Origin: GCA-003244245 sp050700495
GTDB lineage: Bacteria > Actinomycetota > Actinomycetes > Mycobacteriales > Pseudonocardiaceae
Length of the DNA stretch: 11,263 nucleotides
Assembly (NCBI GenBank): GCA_050700495.1
Contig: JBOHHF010000368.1
Coordinates: 1 to 11,263, forward strand
Direction of reading: 5' to 3'
In this document: piece after piece, positions 1 to 5,782 of the stretch
How the letters are laid out: each line of letters begins with the position of its first letter
Position numbering within the stretch: the first letter of the stretch is position 1
Program-made: the position numbers and the translations under genes
Notes under the pieces: generated by a model
Databases searched by the model: none
Told to the model about the DNA's origin: nothing
The model's input: the letters and a program-made list of their open reading frames with translations, nothing else

Positions 1-357
1 GCCGCTGTCATGTAGTCAGCGGTGTAAGCCGTCTGCCTGACCAACGTCCGTTGCTGCTGGGAAAACGCTCGCCCTGAAGCGGTAAACGATGGCAGATGGT
101 GGTTTGTCATGTGACGGTCGAGATCTCCGGTCATCGGTGCGTTGCCTCGCTTTCTCTTCGGGTGGCAGTGGTGCGTCTTCGCGCGAGTAGCCACGCCTCC
201 GAGCCCAGTACACGGCTGCCACCTGCGCCAGGCTTGGAAGCGGAAGCAGGCCGGATGCGGCGCGGAACGAGCGCGGAACCGGCGGCTGCGAGCCGCACAT
301 GCCACGCAAACGGACGCACACCGTCTCTGTCGGGCGGCGTTCTCCACGACATGAAAC
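1..357. other. Stretch with no supportable gene
   Basis: Several ORFs of 70-105 codons exist on both strands. They overlap one another, are rich in Arg, Pro, Ser and Ala as out-of-frame reads of GC-rich DNA usually are, and show no recognisable domain or convincing ribosome binding site. I see a direct repeat of GCGCGGAAC (260-268 and 271-279) and a 6-bp hairpin GCGGCT-GCG-AGCCGC (282-296). I see no tRNA, rRNA or mobile-element end. Confidence 0.5.
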
Positions 358-379
358 AGCCCGCTCCGAAGAGCGGGCT
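358..379 (-). terminator. UUCG-tetraloop hairpin ending the 430-831 gene
   Basis: This is a perfect 9-bp inverted repeat (AGCCCGCTC / GAGCGGGCT) around a 4-base loop. Read on the minus strand the loop is TTCG closed by C-G, which is the hyperstable cUUCGg tetraloop. It lies about 50 bp beyond the stop codon of the minus-strand gene and is followed by GTTTCATG rather than a long T run. It is therefore best read as an intrinsic-like terminator, or an RNA 3'-end stabiliser, of the kind common in actinomycetes. The loop identity favours function on the minus strand. Confidence 0.6.
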
Positions 380-429
380 AGAGGAGGGAGCTGGCGTTGG
401 GCTGTCGTCTTAGCCGGTCTGAGTGACAG

Positions 430-831
430 CTATATCCCCCACATTTTTTTCATGTGGGCCGGGTCTACGGGATAATTGAAGTAAGCGAAGTATTCGCGGT
501 CGATCCAATCGTAATTATGATCGTCCCGAGGCGAGTCATCCACCACTTCCACTTGACGCGCGAACACTGAGCCATCATCGCCCCGGAAGTCGAGCAGATG
601 CGGATCTCGCTGCCACTCGATGATGATGAGGATGACAGTCTGCAAGTAAATCGAAAAGCTGCCGACGCACTCCTTCGGGGCCTCGCCCGACTGGAGCCAC
701 GCAGCAATGTAGTGGGACAGCGAACTGAAAGGCGGTGGATGCGGACTCGAACTAAAGTGCCGTGACAAGTTCGGCGAATAGCGGCGAACAAAATCTCGGA
801 ACGAGCCAACACCTGTTGGCGCTAGAAACAT
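430..831 (-). CDS. Uncharacterised protein, 133 aa
   Basis: I do not recognise the family. The start is well supported: GGAGG lies 7 bases upstream of the ATG, and a strong hairpin follows the stop. The N-terminal half is basic and Ser/Pro-rich (residues about 15-37). A hydrophobic stretch follows at about 60-72 (IYLQTVILIIIEWQ); it is short for a membrane span and may be a buried strand or helix. The C-terminal 50 residues are acidic and aromatic (VEVVDDSPRDDHNYDWI, then YFAYFNY), and look like a small soluble alpha/beta domain. There is no signal peptide. It is transcribed divergently from the SH3-like membrane protein, across an AT-rich intergenic region. An immunity-type or phage/island accessory protein is possible, but that is speculation. 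Its codon use is more AT-rich than that of genes beyond 4,510. Confidence 0.65.
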   Translation of the reverse strand: MFLAPTGVGSFRDFVRRYSPNLSRHFSSSPHPPPFSSLSHYIAAWLQSGEAPKECVGSFSIYLQTVILIIIEWQRDPHLLDFRGDDGSVFARQVEVVDDSPRDDHNYDWIDREYFAYFNYPVDPAHMKKMWGI

Positions 832-867
832 TGCCTGGCCTCCAATGAGTGTCGGCCAGCTCCCTCG

Positions 868-890
868 CTATATTAATTACATATAATGCA
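868..890. promoter_or_regulatory. AT-rich divergent promoter region
   Basis: The gap between the genes at 831 (minus) and 965 (plus) holds a TATATTAATTACATATAAT tract, exceptionally AT-rich for this DNA. It contains an exact TATAAT at 882-887 on the plus strand, which would place a transcription start near 894-895. The complementary strand offers TAATAT-like hexamers for the opposite gene. No clear -35 TTGACA is visible, so the element boundaries are inferred. Confidence 0.45.
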
Positions 891-894
891 TACC

Positions 895-987
895 ATGGCA
901 AGTAATGCCAGCGATCGCGGCGGTGATAAAATGTCCCGCACAATACGAGAAAGGACTGGCTGGGATGGATGGCCCGTGGGGGAATGA
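895..987 (+). CDS. Possible 30-codon leader ORF overlapping the SH3-protein start
   Basis: The ATG at 895 sits where a transcript from the TATAAT at 882-887 would begin, so it could be translated without a leader. It encodes 30 residues, including the segment ERTGWDGWPVGE, and stops at 985-987, inside the next reading frame. The ATG at 965 of the membrane protein lies within it, so translation may be coupled. Alternatively this is the original N-terminus of the larger gene, separated from it by an indel. Evidence is limited to position and composition. Confidence 0.25.
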   Translation: MASNASDRGGDKMSRTIRERTGWDGWPVGE

Positions 988-2014
988 AGGGATTGCCGGC
1001 GAGTTTGAAACGCTTTTTGAGACCGGAGCAACCCGTGAAGCTCTCGGGGCGTGCCCGCAGCTCATTTCCGAATTGTCCAAAGCTCTCGGGCGAGAAGAAG
1101 CAACTCGCGCAATTCCCGTCCGCGCAGTAGAGGCGGTCCTGCGAAAGGCTATCCAGCAGTATGCAGCGGGGACAAATACGACCGTCGAGCATGTCCAGGC
1201 CGCGAACGAGCTGCTTGGGTGGACCACACATAGCCATGAAGAAATTCGGGCCATTCTCGCCGAAGTCAACGAGTTTGGCTCCAAGACACATGCTAAACTT
1301 TCGACCGTTGACCTGACAAGTCTTGGCGTGCGAGCGGCCCTTGCTGGTGCACAATTTAGTGAGCGGCTTAAAAGCCAGCGCGCTGTTCGTGACCGGCGTC
1401 CGAAGATCGCTAAGTATTTGTCGAATGCTGTGCACGATGTTCTGGAAGATAAGATTGCAATGCGTGAGCTCGCCGCTCAATTCGGGGAAGATTCTGAGGC
1501 CGATAGGGGGCAAGACCTTAATAAAAGCTTGCAAAGCATCGAGATGCCAGTTGAGGCACGGCGTCGCTTATCGCGAAGGACAATCGGCGCTATCGTGGGC
1601 GCAGCCACGATTGGTGTCGTCGCAACAGCATTGGCGTGGTTACAGGCAGCAGTCGAGATTTCGGGACAGGAAGGCGTGCAAATATCGCAGCCAACAGTGG
1701 CGGCTCCCGCGCCGTTCGTCCGTCAGGCCACAGTCAGATACACGGAGGGCAAGGGCCTGAATACCTTTCTCGGACCAGGAAACACCTATCCTAGAGGAAA
1801 TCCGTTAAACTTTGCCGAGAACCAGGTGATCGCAGTGGTGTGCCAGGACCGAAATGGGCAATCGGTCCATGACCCAACAGGTGACCCGAACCGCTATGCA
1901 GAGCCGTGGTCAGTGTGGAACAAGCTCAGCAACGGGTTGTGGGTATCTGACCTCTACACTGATCTTCCCAAGGTTCCGGGCGACACGCCGCCGGATAAGA
2001 TACCTCGGTGTTAG
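965..2014 (+). CDS. Single-span membrane protein with C-terminal SH3-like domain
   Basis: From ATG 965 the product is 349 aa. I prefer this start because AAAGGA lies about 9 bases upstream; the in-frame ATG at 905 has no ribosome binding site and would add 20 unremarkable residues. Residues 1-200 are charged and helical, probably cytoplasmic. A basic stretch (EARRRLSRR) precedes one membrane helix at about 206-228 (GAIVGAATIGVVATALAWL). A Pro/Ala linker follows, then about 80 residues (255-335) with the Gly-, Trp- and Tyr-rich pattern of a bacterial SH3-like domain (LNTFLGPGNTYP, then WSVWNKLSNGLWVSDLYTD). The topology is N-in, C-out. Such exported SH3-like domains often bind cell-wall or peptide ligands. 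The role here is unknown. The minus-strand ORF covering 752-1534 is a shadow of this gene. Confidence 0.75.
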   Translation: MDGPWGNEGIAGEFETLFETGATREALGACPQLISELSKALGREEATRAIPVRAVEAVLRKAIQQYAAGTNTTVEHVQAANELLGWTTHSHEEIRAILAEVNEFGSKTHAKLSTVDLTSLGVRAALAGAQFSERLKSQRAVRDRRPKIAKYLSNAVHDVLEDKIAMRELAAQFGEDSEADRGQDLNKSLQSIEMPVEARRRLSRRTIGAIVGAATIGVVATALAWLQAAVEISGQEGVQISQPTVAAPAPFVRQATVRYTEGKGLNTFLGPGNTYPRGNPLNFAENQVIAVVCQDRNGQSVHDPTGDPNRYAEPWSVWNKLSNGLWVSDLYTDLPKVPGDTPPDKIPRC

Positions 2015-2016
2015 CC

Positions 2017-2262
2017 TTACCCCTCTCTCGCCCACCGCACCCCCAACTTCCGTATCTCCGCCAAATCAGTCCACCCAGCCGGTAAAACCGGTATGGTATC
2101 CAGAACATCGACCATTCCATGCTCGCCCAGCTTCTTACCGCTGAGCACGTAAGCCACTGGCTCCCCTCGCCGCCACCGTATGGTGAAGCCGTCTTGCCGG
2201 TGACGGCCAAGAAATACCCAGCCGACCGGTGCGACTTTCGGTGCAGCCCCTCCTTGCGTCAT
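2017..2262 (-). CDS. Small uncharacterised protein, 81 aa (last gene of small-gene operon)
   Basis: No family is recognised. The ATG overlaps the stop of the upstream gene (ATGA at 2259-2262), so the two are translationally coupled. The sequence looks genuine: an alternating hydrophobic/charged pattern (GWVFLGRHRQDGFTIRW, PVAYVLSGKKLGEHGMV) suggests a small beta-rich fold, with a terminal helix around DLAEIRKLGVRW. It has no signal peptide, membrane segment or cysteine. It is the distal gene of a four-gene minus-strand cluster and ends 2 bp from the stop of the convergent SH3-like protein gene. Small clusters of this kind are common in actinomycete accessory DNA; the function is not known. 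Confidence 0.7.
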   Translation of the reverse strand: MTQGGAAPKVAPVGWVFLGRHRQDGFTIRWRRGEPVAYVLSGKKLGEHGMVDVLDTIPVLPAGWTDLAEIRKLGVRWAREG

Positions 2263-2489
2263 ACGGCTTCGCCTGTCCGGCTGCCATGACTGACCGCCTC
2301 CCCCTCAATAACCACCGCCGTCCTCATCCCCCGCTCACGGATACGCCCCGCCATCTCCCTCAGCCACTCGCCTAAAGCCAGCTGGTCATCCCGCGAAAGA
2401 TCATTTTCTATGACCCCCACGCAGAACGCGCCGCACGCATTCGTCATGCGCCGCAGCTCAAGCAAGAGCTGACGGTCCTCATCAGTCAC
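2259..2489 (-). CDS. Small uncharacterised helical protein, 76 aa
   Basis: This protein starts with GTG and is mostly helical and charged (TDEDRQLLLELRRM, then LGEWLREMAGRIRERGM), ending in a strand-like AVVIEGE. Two cysteines (residues 19 and 23) lie in NACGAFCVGV. It looks like a small soluble adaptor or regulator, but no family is assigned. Its stop overlaps the next ATG by the ATGA arrangement. The gap to the preceding gene is 46 bp. An AAGG lies only two bases before the GTG, so the start is not certain; Met15 is an alternative but has no better binding site. Confidence 0.65.
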   Translation of the reverse strand: MTDEDRQLLLELRRMTNACGAFCVGVIENDLSRDDQLALGEWLREMAGRIRERGMRTAVVIEGEAVSHGSRTGEAV

Positions 2490-2535
2490 TGCCTTCTAGC
2501 CTGTTCACTCTGGGAGACTGAGAAGCGGGAACAGT

Positions 2536-2733
2536 TCACCGGGCACTGGCGCCGTAGCACTTGGGGCAAATCTGCTCAGGATCAGGCGGCTCCCCCGGCA
2601 GCGCCGGGCCACGGGTCGTGAGCGCCCGCACTGGTGAGAACTCCACGCCGCAAACAGCAAGCACCCGGCCACGGCGCAAATGGCCCTTATGCGTGTCCTG
2701 GTCGCCCGTCGATCGCAAGTACCAGAAGGTCAT
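2536..2733 (-). CDS. Small zinc-ribbon-like protein, 65 aa
   Basis: The protein carries His15, His18, Cys28 (AVCGVEF) and a CxxC pair at 56 and 59 (ICPKCYG), a pattern consistent with one small metal site. The same plan (xALCGxxxxP...CPxC) occurs in the upstream gene product, so the two look like diverged paralogues. The ATG overlaps the upstream stop (ATGA at 2730-2733), indicating translational coupling. Zinc binding is inferred from residue spacing; whether it binds DNA, RNA or protein cannot be told. Confidence 0.7.
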   Translation of the reverse strand: MTFWYLRSTGDQDTHKGHLRRGRVLAVCGVEFSPVRALTTRGPALPGEPPDPEQICPKCYGASAR

Positions 2734-2984
2734 GACATCCTCGACCTCTGAGCAGGGACAGAAACACAGGACGGGCAGCGGCTATGGCCAGGCTCAACAA
2801 GGCTTGCGGGCAACACGTCTTGGCCGCAGAGAGCAATATAGCGGCCTTTAGGGTGACGGCCAGCGGCAAGAGCATCATTTGTCAGTAGGTGCACATTAAG
2901 GGTGTGAGCGTCAACGACTTCGGCAGCGCGGCGGCGTGAAACGTGCTCAGCTCGTCGGGCTTTGAGGGTGTGTTTGGCTGGCAT
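2730..2984 (-). CDS. Small zinc-ribbon-like basic protein, 84 aa (first gene of small-gene operon)
   Basis: I place the start at ATG 2984 because GGAGGA lies 7 bases upstream; two in-frame ATGs further up (the longest at 3014) lie within or before that ribosome binding site and in the hairpin leader. The N-terminus is strongly basic (KHTLKARRAEHVSRRRA). A His-rich middle follows (DAHTLNVHLL), then the metal-site-like pattern YIALCGQDVLPASL...CPSC with Cys53, Cys70 and Cys73. A similar Cys plan recurs in the downstream gene. Basic head plus a metal knuckle suggests nucleic-acid binding, but this is inference. Expression is likely governed by the structured leader at 3006-3080. Confidence 0.75.
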   Translation of the reverse strand: MPAKHTLKARRAEHVSRRRAAEVVDAHTLNVHLLTNDALAAGRHPKGRYIALCGQDVLPASLVEPGHSRCPSCVSVPAQRSRMS

Positions 2985-3005
2985 CCCTGGTTCCTCCGTC
3001 ATTGG

Positions 3006-3062
3006 GATGGCCATGCCAGTGACGGGAGTTAGACTGCCGGGGGCATCACTGGCACGGCCATC
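3006..3062 (-). promoter_or_regulatory. Long inverted repeat in the leader of the small-gene operon
   Basis: Two 17-base arms (3006-3022 and 3046-3062) are complementary except at 3013/3055. On the plus strand that pair is A-C; in minus-strand RNA it is a G-U wobble, so the whole stem can pair only in the minus transcript. The 23-base spacer contains a small nested TGCC/GGCA pairing. A second hairpin, CCCCT/AGGGG, abuts at 3064-3080. The stem ends about 10 bases before the GGAGGA of the 2984 start. There is no T run after it, so it is a poor terminator. Candidates are a translational control element, an operator or a recombination site. Confidence 0.55.
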
Positions 3063-3135
3063 ACCCCTGCCTATGAGGGGCGAAGGATGACGGTAGCGAT
3101 CACGCGAGGAGTAGAGCCGAGCTTAAGCTTTGTCC

Positions 3136-3172
3136 GAACTGTCAGTTCGTTCGGGCTTCGAGCTGTCAGTTC
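3136..3172. repeat. Two 13-bp palindromic sites, 24 bp apart
   Basis: GAACTGTCAGTTC (3136-3148) is a perfect odd-length palindrome. GAGCTGTCAGTTC (3160-3172) differs from it by one base. Their centres are 24 bp apart, a little over two helical turns. They span the 3' end of the XRE gene and lie upstream of the small-gene operon, where a paired operator would be expected. The neighbouring XRE protein is the obvious candidate binder, but this is inference. Confidence 0.5.
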
Positions 3173-4368
3173 AGGAGCCCGATGCGCCCGGCGAACTCCC
3201 GCACCTCAGAAGCGTAGGAGGGCTTAGCGCGTTTGACGAGAGTGGTGACCATGTTGCGCATCGTCCTCTTGTAAAGAAAATCTTCGGCACACAGCCGCTC
3301 GGCCATCTTGAGATGGACGAATACCGCAGTATCGTTGTTCTTGCACTCATAGACGCGGGCCACTTGTGCAAGGTGCGCAACCTGGCGTCCCAGGCAGGGG
3401 ATCGTCGTAATATCGACCTCATTGGCAAACCGCAGCGCTGCCGAGATTTCACCCGCTTCGTACTCAAGGTTCACGATATGAATGCCGAGATTCTCAGGAC
3501 CAAAGATCATATGATGAAAATCTTTGCCACTCCCGACCCGCTGTGCCGCTTTGCGGACTGGCCCCCGTAGCAGCTCACGGCCGCGCCATGGGTCACCGGT
3601 ACGTCCGGCGGCAATCGCCGCCACCAGTAGCAGCCCGCCGTAGAGTGAAAAGTGCTCCGGCGTTCCGTTGGGCAGCGATGTCTCCAGAGCCTCGCTGCCC
3701 TTCATGGCAAGGTCCAACGCGCCAGCGGGCTTGTCGTCGGCTAGCAGGCCATGAGCAAGGTTCCAGGTGGCAGCTGCGATGAGCAGCGGATCATCAGTTT
3801 CTTCCGCATAACGCATGGCCCGGTCAGATACCACACCGCCGAGATCCACCTGCCCAATCGTGATCACCACTGATCGGGCTAGTTGGTAGACTTCGGATGC
3901 TTGACGGAAGGCTTCGGGCGATCGTTCGGTGGCCTGTATGACACGTTCAGCATCAACAATAAGGCTGGGCAACACCTGTAGAACGTCGCTGTACCTGGTA
4001 GATGAGGTGAACCAGGACTGCCAGGCCGCGTTAACGCGCTTGATTAATGCAGGAAGGTCAGGCGGTGTCCCCGGTTCGGTTAAGCCAATGGAGCGGTAGG
4101 TGATGAGTGCCCGCTCAATCTCAGCCAGCCGGGCGTCGAGCGGCTCTTCACGGCTCTCACTGGGAGCCTCACCGATCAGGGCGGAGGTCCGCACGCCCAG
4201 CACCTTGGCCAGCTTGCGCAGCACGGAGAGCGAGGGCGTCTTAGTTCCGGCCTCGATCATCTCCAGGTAGCGCACGGTGATACCGGCATGCGTGGCGACG
4301 CTGACCGTGGTCTTCTTGCGGGCGATGCGGTAGAGGCGGAGGAGCTGGCCGGTGGGGATGTCGGGCAA
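3166..4368 (-). CDS. XRE-family regulator with TPR-like C-terminal domain
   Basis: The product is 400 aa. Residues about 8-63 form a Cro/C1-type helix-turn-helix (LYRIARKKTTVSVATHAGI, then VRYLEMIEAGTKTPSLSVL). The remaining roughly 320 residues are helical repeats resembling the tetratricopeptide-type sensor domain of the long actinomycete XRE regulators (for example AATWNLAHGLLADDKPAGALDLA). The start is TTG at 4368, supported by GGAAGGA 7-8 bases upstream. It lies downstream of the caspase operon on the same strand, but has its own TATAAT and palindromes at 4447-4480. It may control itself, the small-gene operon downstream, or both. Such proteins often respond to peptides or small ligands; none is evident here. 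Base composition is lower in GC than in the genes beyond 4,510. Confidence 0.88.
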   Translation of the reverse strand: MPDIPTGQLLRLYRIARKKTTVSVATHAGITVRYLEMIEAGTKTPSLSVLRKLAKVLGVRTSALIGEAPSESREEPLDARLAEIERALITYRSIGLTEPGTPPDLPALIKRVNAAWQSWFTSSTRYSDVLQVLPSLIVDAERVIQATERSPEAFRQASEVYQLARSVVITIGQVDLGGVVSDRAMRYAEETDDPLLIAAATWNLAHGLLADDKPAGALDLAMKGSEALETSLPNGTPEHFSLYGGLLLVAAIAAGRTGDPWRGRELLRGPVRKAAQRVGSGKDFHHMIFGPENLGIHIVNLEYEAGEISAALRFANEVDITTIPCLGRQVAHLAQVARVYECKNNDTAVFVHLKMAERLCAEDFLYKRTMRNMVTTLVKRAKPSYASEVREFAGRIGLLN

Positions 4369-5021
4369 GGGGGTTCCTTCCGGGCGCTTGACGGGCGTGC
4401 GTCTCCTATGCTAGCCGTCCAAAGAACCACGCGACCACAGAGCGTAATTATAGCTCTGAGCTGCGGAAACGTGCCGCAGCATGGTAAGATCATAGTGCCC
4501 GGAGGATGCATAGCAAGATAGTTGACTACTCGGACCATGTCACGCCAGGGCACGATGTGGCCGTCGTCGGGGCTGGCGGTGTTGATGGCCGTGACGCCGG
4601 GGCCGTCGATGCCGAAGTCGCCATCCATCTCTACCACCACGGTCCAAGCGGCCCTGATCTGGGGAGCGATCGTTATCAGATCCAGCGGCCCGGCTTCGGG
4701 AAGTGACCACACCACGGCGATCGACCCGCTCTGGATCTGCCACCTTTGGATCACGAACTTCTCGTGGGTTTCGGCGCCGAGGTAGTCGGCCGGAGCGATG
4801 GCATCGGGCCAGAACCGCAGCTGTACTCGGGCAGCGAGTTCCGGGCCGGACGCTGCGGCCCAACGCAGCACGGCTTCGTCGTGCCAGTAGGGCTCGCTAC
4901 CGTCGGTGCCGGCGGGTTCCGGGAAATCCCCCCGGGTGCGCAGGATGCGGCGCAGCCGTCCGAGGCGCAGGCCGAGCCGGCGAGCAGCACCGTCCAGGTT
5001 GACGTGCTCGGGGTCGCTCAC
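4257..5021 (-). CDS. HTH-like protein of the EACC1-caspase operon, 3' end probably lost
   Basis: The GTG start at 5021 overlaps the caspase stop (GTGA), with GGAG 5 bases upstream, so it belongs to the same operon. Residues 7-57 look like a MerR/excisionase-type helix-turn-helix (NLDGAARRLGLRLGRLRRIL, then a Trp-containing wing). Residues 70-170 form a second, unrecognised mixed domain (FVIQRWQIQSGSIAVVWSL, then GHIVPWRDMVRVVNYLA). After about residue 170 (near 4,512) the composition changes abruptly. The frame then runs through the XRE promoter, its ribosome binding site and 112 bp of its coding region, giving a Ser/Pro/Ala/Arg-rich tail typical of an out-of-frame read. The true gene probably ended or continued differently and was truncated at a junction here. 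It may be the specificity or regulatory component of the system; that is inference. Confidence 0.6.
   Translation of the reverse strand: MSDPEHVNLDGAARRLGLRLGRLRRILRTRGDFPEPAGTDGSEPYWHDEAVLRWAAASGPELAARVQLRFWPDAIAPADYLGAETHEKFVIQRWQIQSGSIAVVWSLPEAGPLDLITIAPQIRAAWTVVVEMDGDFGIDGPGVTAINTASPDDGHIVPWRDMVRVVNYLAMHPPGTMILPCCGTFPQLRAIITLCGRVVLWTASIGDARPSSARKEPPCPTSPPASSSASTASPARRPRSASPRMPVSPCATWR
4447..4480 (-). promoter_or_regulatory. Promoter and palindromic operator of the XRE gene
   Basis: On the minus strand an exact TATAAT occupies 4452-4447. Just upstream are an 11-bp palindrome AGCTCTGAGCT (4452-4462) and a 7-bp-arm inverted repeat GCTGCGG/CCGCAGC (4460-4466 and 4474-4480). Palindromes between and around -35/-10 positions suit autorepression by an XRE protein. 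No recognisable -35 hexamer is present. The site lies inside the 3' extension of the preceding ORF, evidence that this extension is not true coding sequence. Confidence 0.45.
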
Positions 5022-5778
5022 GAGCTCTCCGTTTGTGGCCCGGTTGCGGGCGAGGGCAGAAGGTTGACGGTGTGTGTGCCGCGCTGCTCCGGCAGTGGAC
5101 TCCCGTTTGCTCTGAGGTCCCGCGGTAGCTGCCGGTAAATGACGTCGAGGGTGAGCAACTCGGGACCTTGGGGTATTCCGTCATGAAGCAGTGTGAGCAA
5201 ACGCCCCGGTGAACGTCGTGTGCTGGGCACCACGGGGGGCGCGCGCCGGGGTGTTCGCCGATGTAGCAGTGAGCGTGTAGGTGCCGCTGATTTCGATCTG
5301 GCCGGCGACCACCGAGCCGGGGTCAGCCATCGCCTCGATCGCTCGGCCGGAGAAGCAGCAGTCAAGGATCAGCACCCGGTTGCTGGCCGCTGAGTTGGCG
5401 ATGACCCGTTGAAGGAGGCTGAACGGCGCCGCGGTCCAGTCAACGAGGTCCCGGCTAGTCGTCGACAGCGCGAGATACAGCTCATTTTGCACGATCAGGC
5501 CATGCCCGGCGTAGTAGATCAGCAGCAAATCCTGCGCCTGGTCCGCGACCTGCGTCAGGTGACCGCCCACCATCCCCAAGTCGGCCGGGTCGGTCAGCAT
5601 CGTGCAGTGGGTGTCGGGCAGCCTGGCTCCCCATGGGCTGGTCAGCACATCGGAGAGCCCAGTGAGGGTTGTGGCGCACCGACGGCAGGCCCGGAAGCTG
5701 GTCGTCAGTGAACTCGCCGACGCCGATCAGCAGTGCACGCGACCGTTGAGCATCGGGCAACCGGGCCTCGTCCGCCAC
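5018..5778 (-). pseudogene. Caspase-like protease (peptidase C14), EACC1-associated type, two frameshifts
   Basis: The protein must be read across three frames. The GTG start at 5778 gives SRALLIGVGEF. A one-base excess in GGG at 5666-5668 then shifts the frame, and the second frame carries LTSPWG, YYAGHG (catalytic His, residue 92) and ILDCCFSG (catalytic Cys, residue 141). A second excess base in CCCC at 5204-5207 shifts it again to GRLLTLLHDG and the end. Removing one base at each run gives an uninterrupted 252-aa protein, and the 761-bp span equals 253 codons plus exactly two bases. The order and length match small actinobacterial caspases paired with EACC1. It would be a cytoplasmic cysteine endopeptidase acting as the effector of a conflict or cell-death system. 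It starts 4 bp after the EACC1 stop. As given it is broken; sequencing indels are the main alternative explanation. Confidence 0.85.
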
Positions 5779-5782
5779 GGCG

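Noticed and set aside
741..760. TTCGAGTCC on the minus strand, resembling a tRNA T-loop
   Set aside because: No flanking T-stem complementarity, acceptor stem or anticodon arm; it lies inside the 430-831 coding region.
752..1534. 260-codon minus-strand ORF
   Set aside because: It overlaps the N-terminal half of the SH3-like protein and the well-supported 430-831 gene, has no domain, and reads as a shadow.
3006..3062. Intrinsic terminator of the XRE gene
   Set aside because: The stem is strong but no T run follows on the minus strand, and it abuts the next gene's ribosome binding site.
5204..5668. Programmed ribosomal frameshifting in the caspase
   Set aside because: Two separate sites would each need a one-base skip, and I see no classic slippery heptamer or stimulatory structure; indels are simpler, though not disproved.
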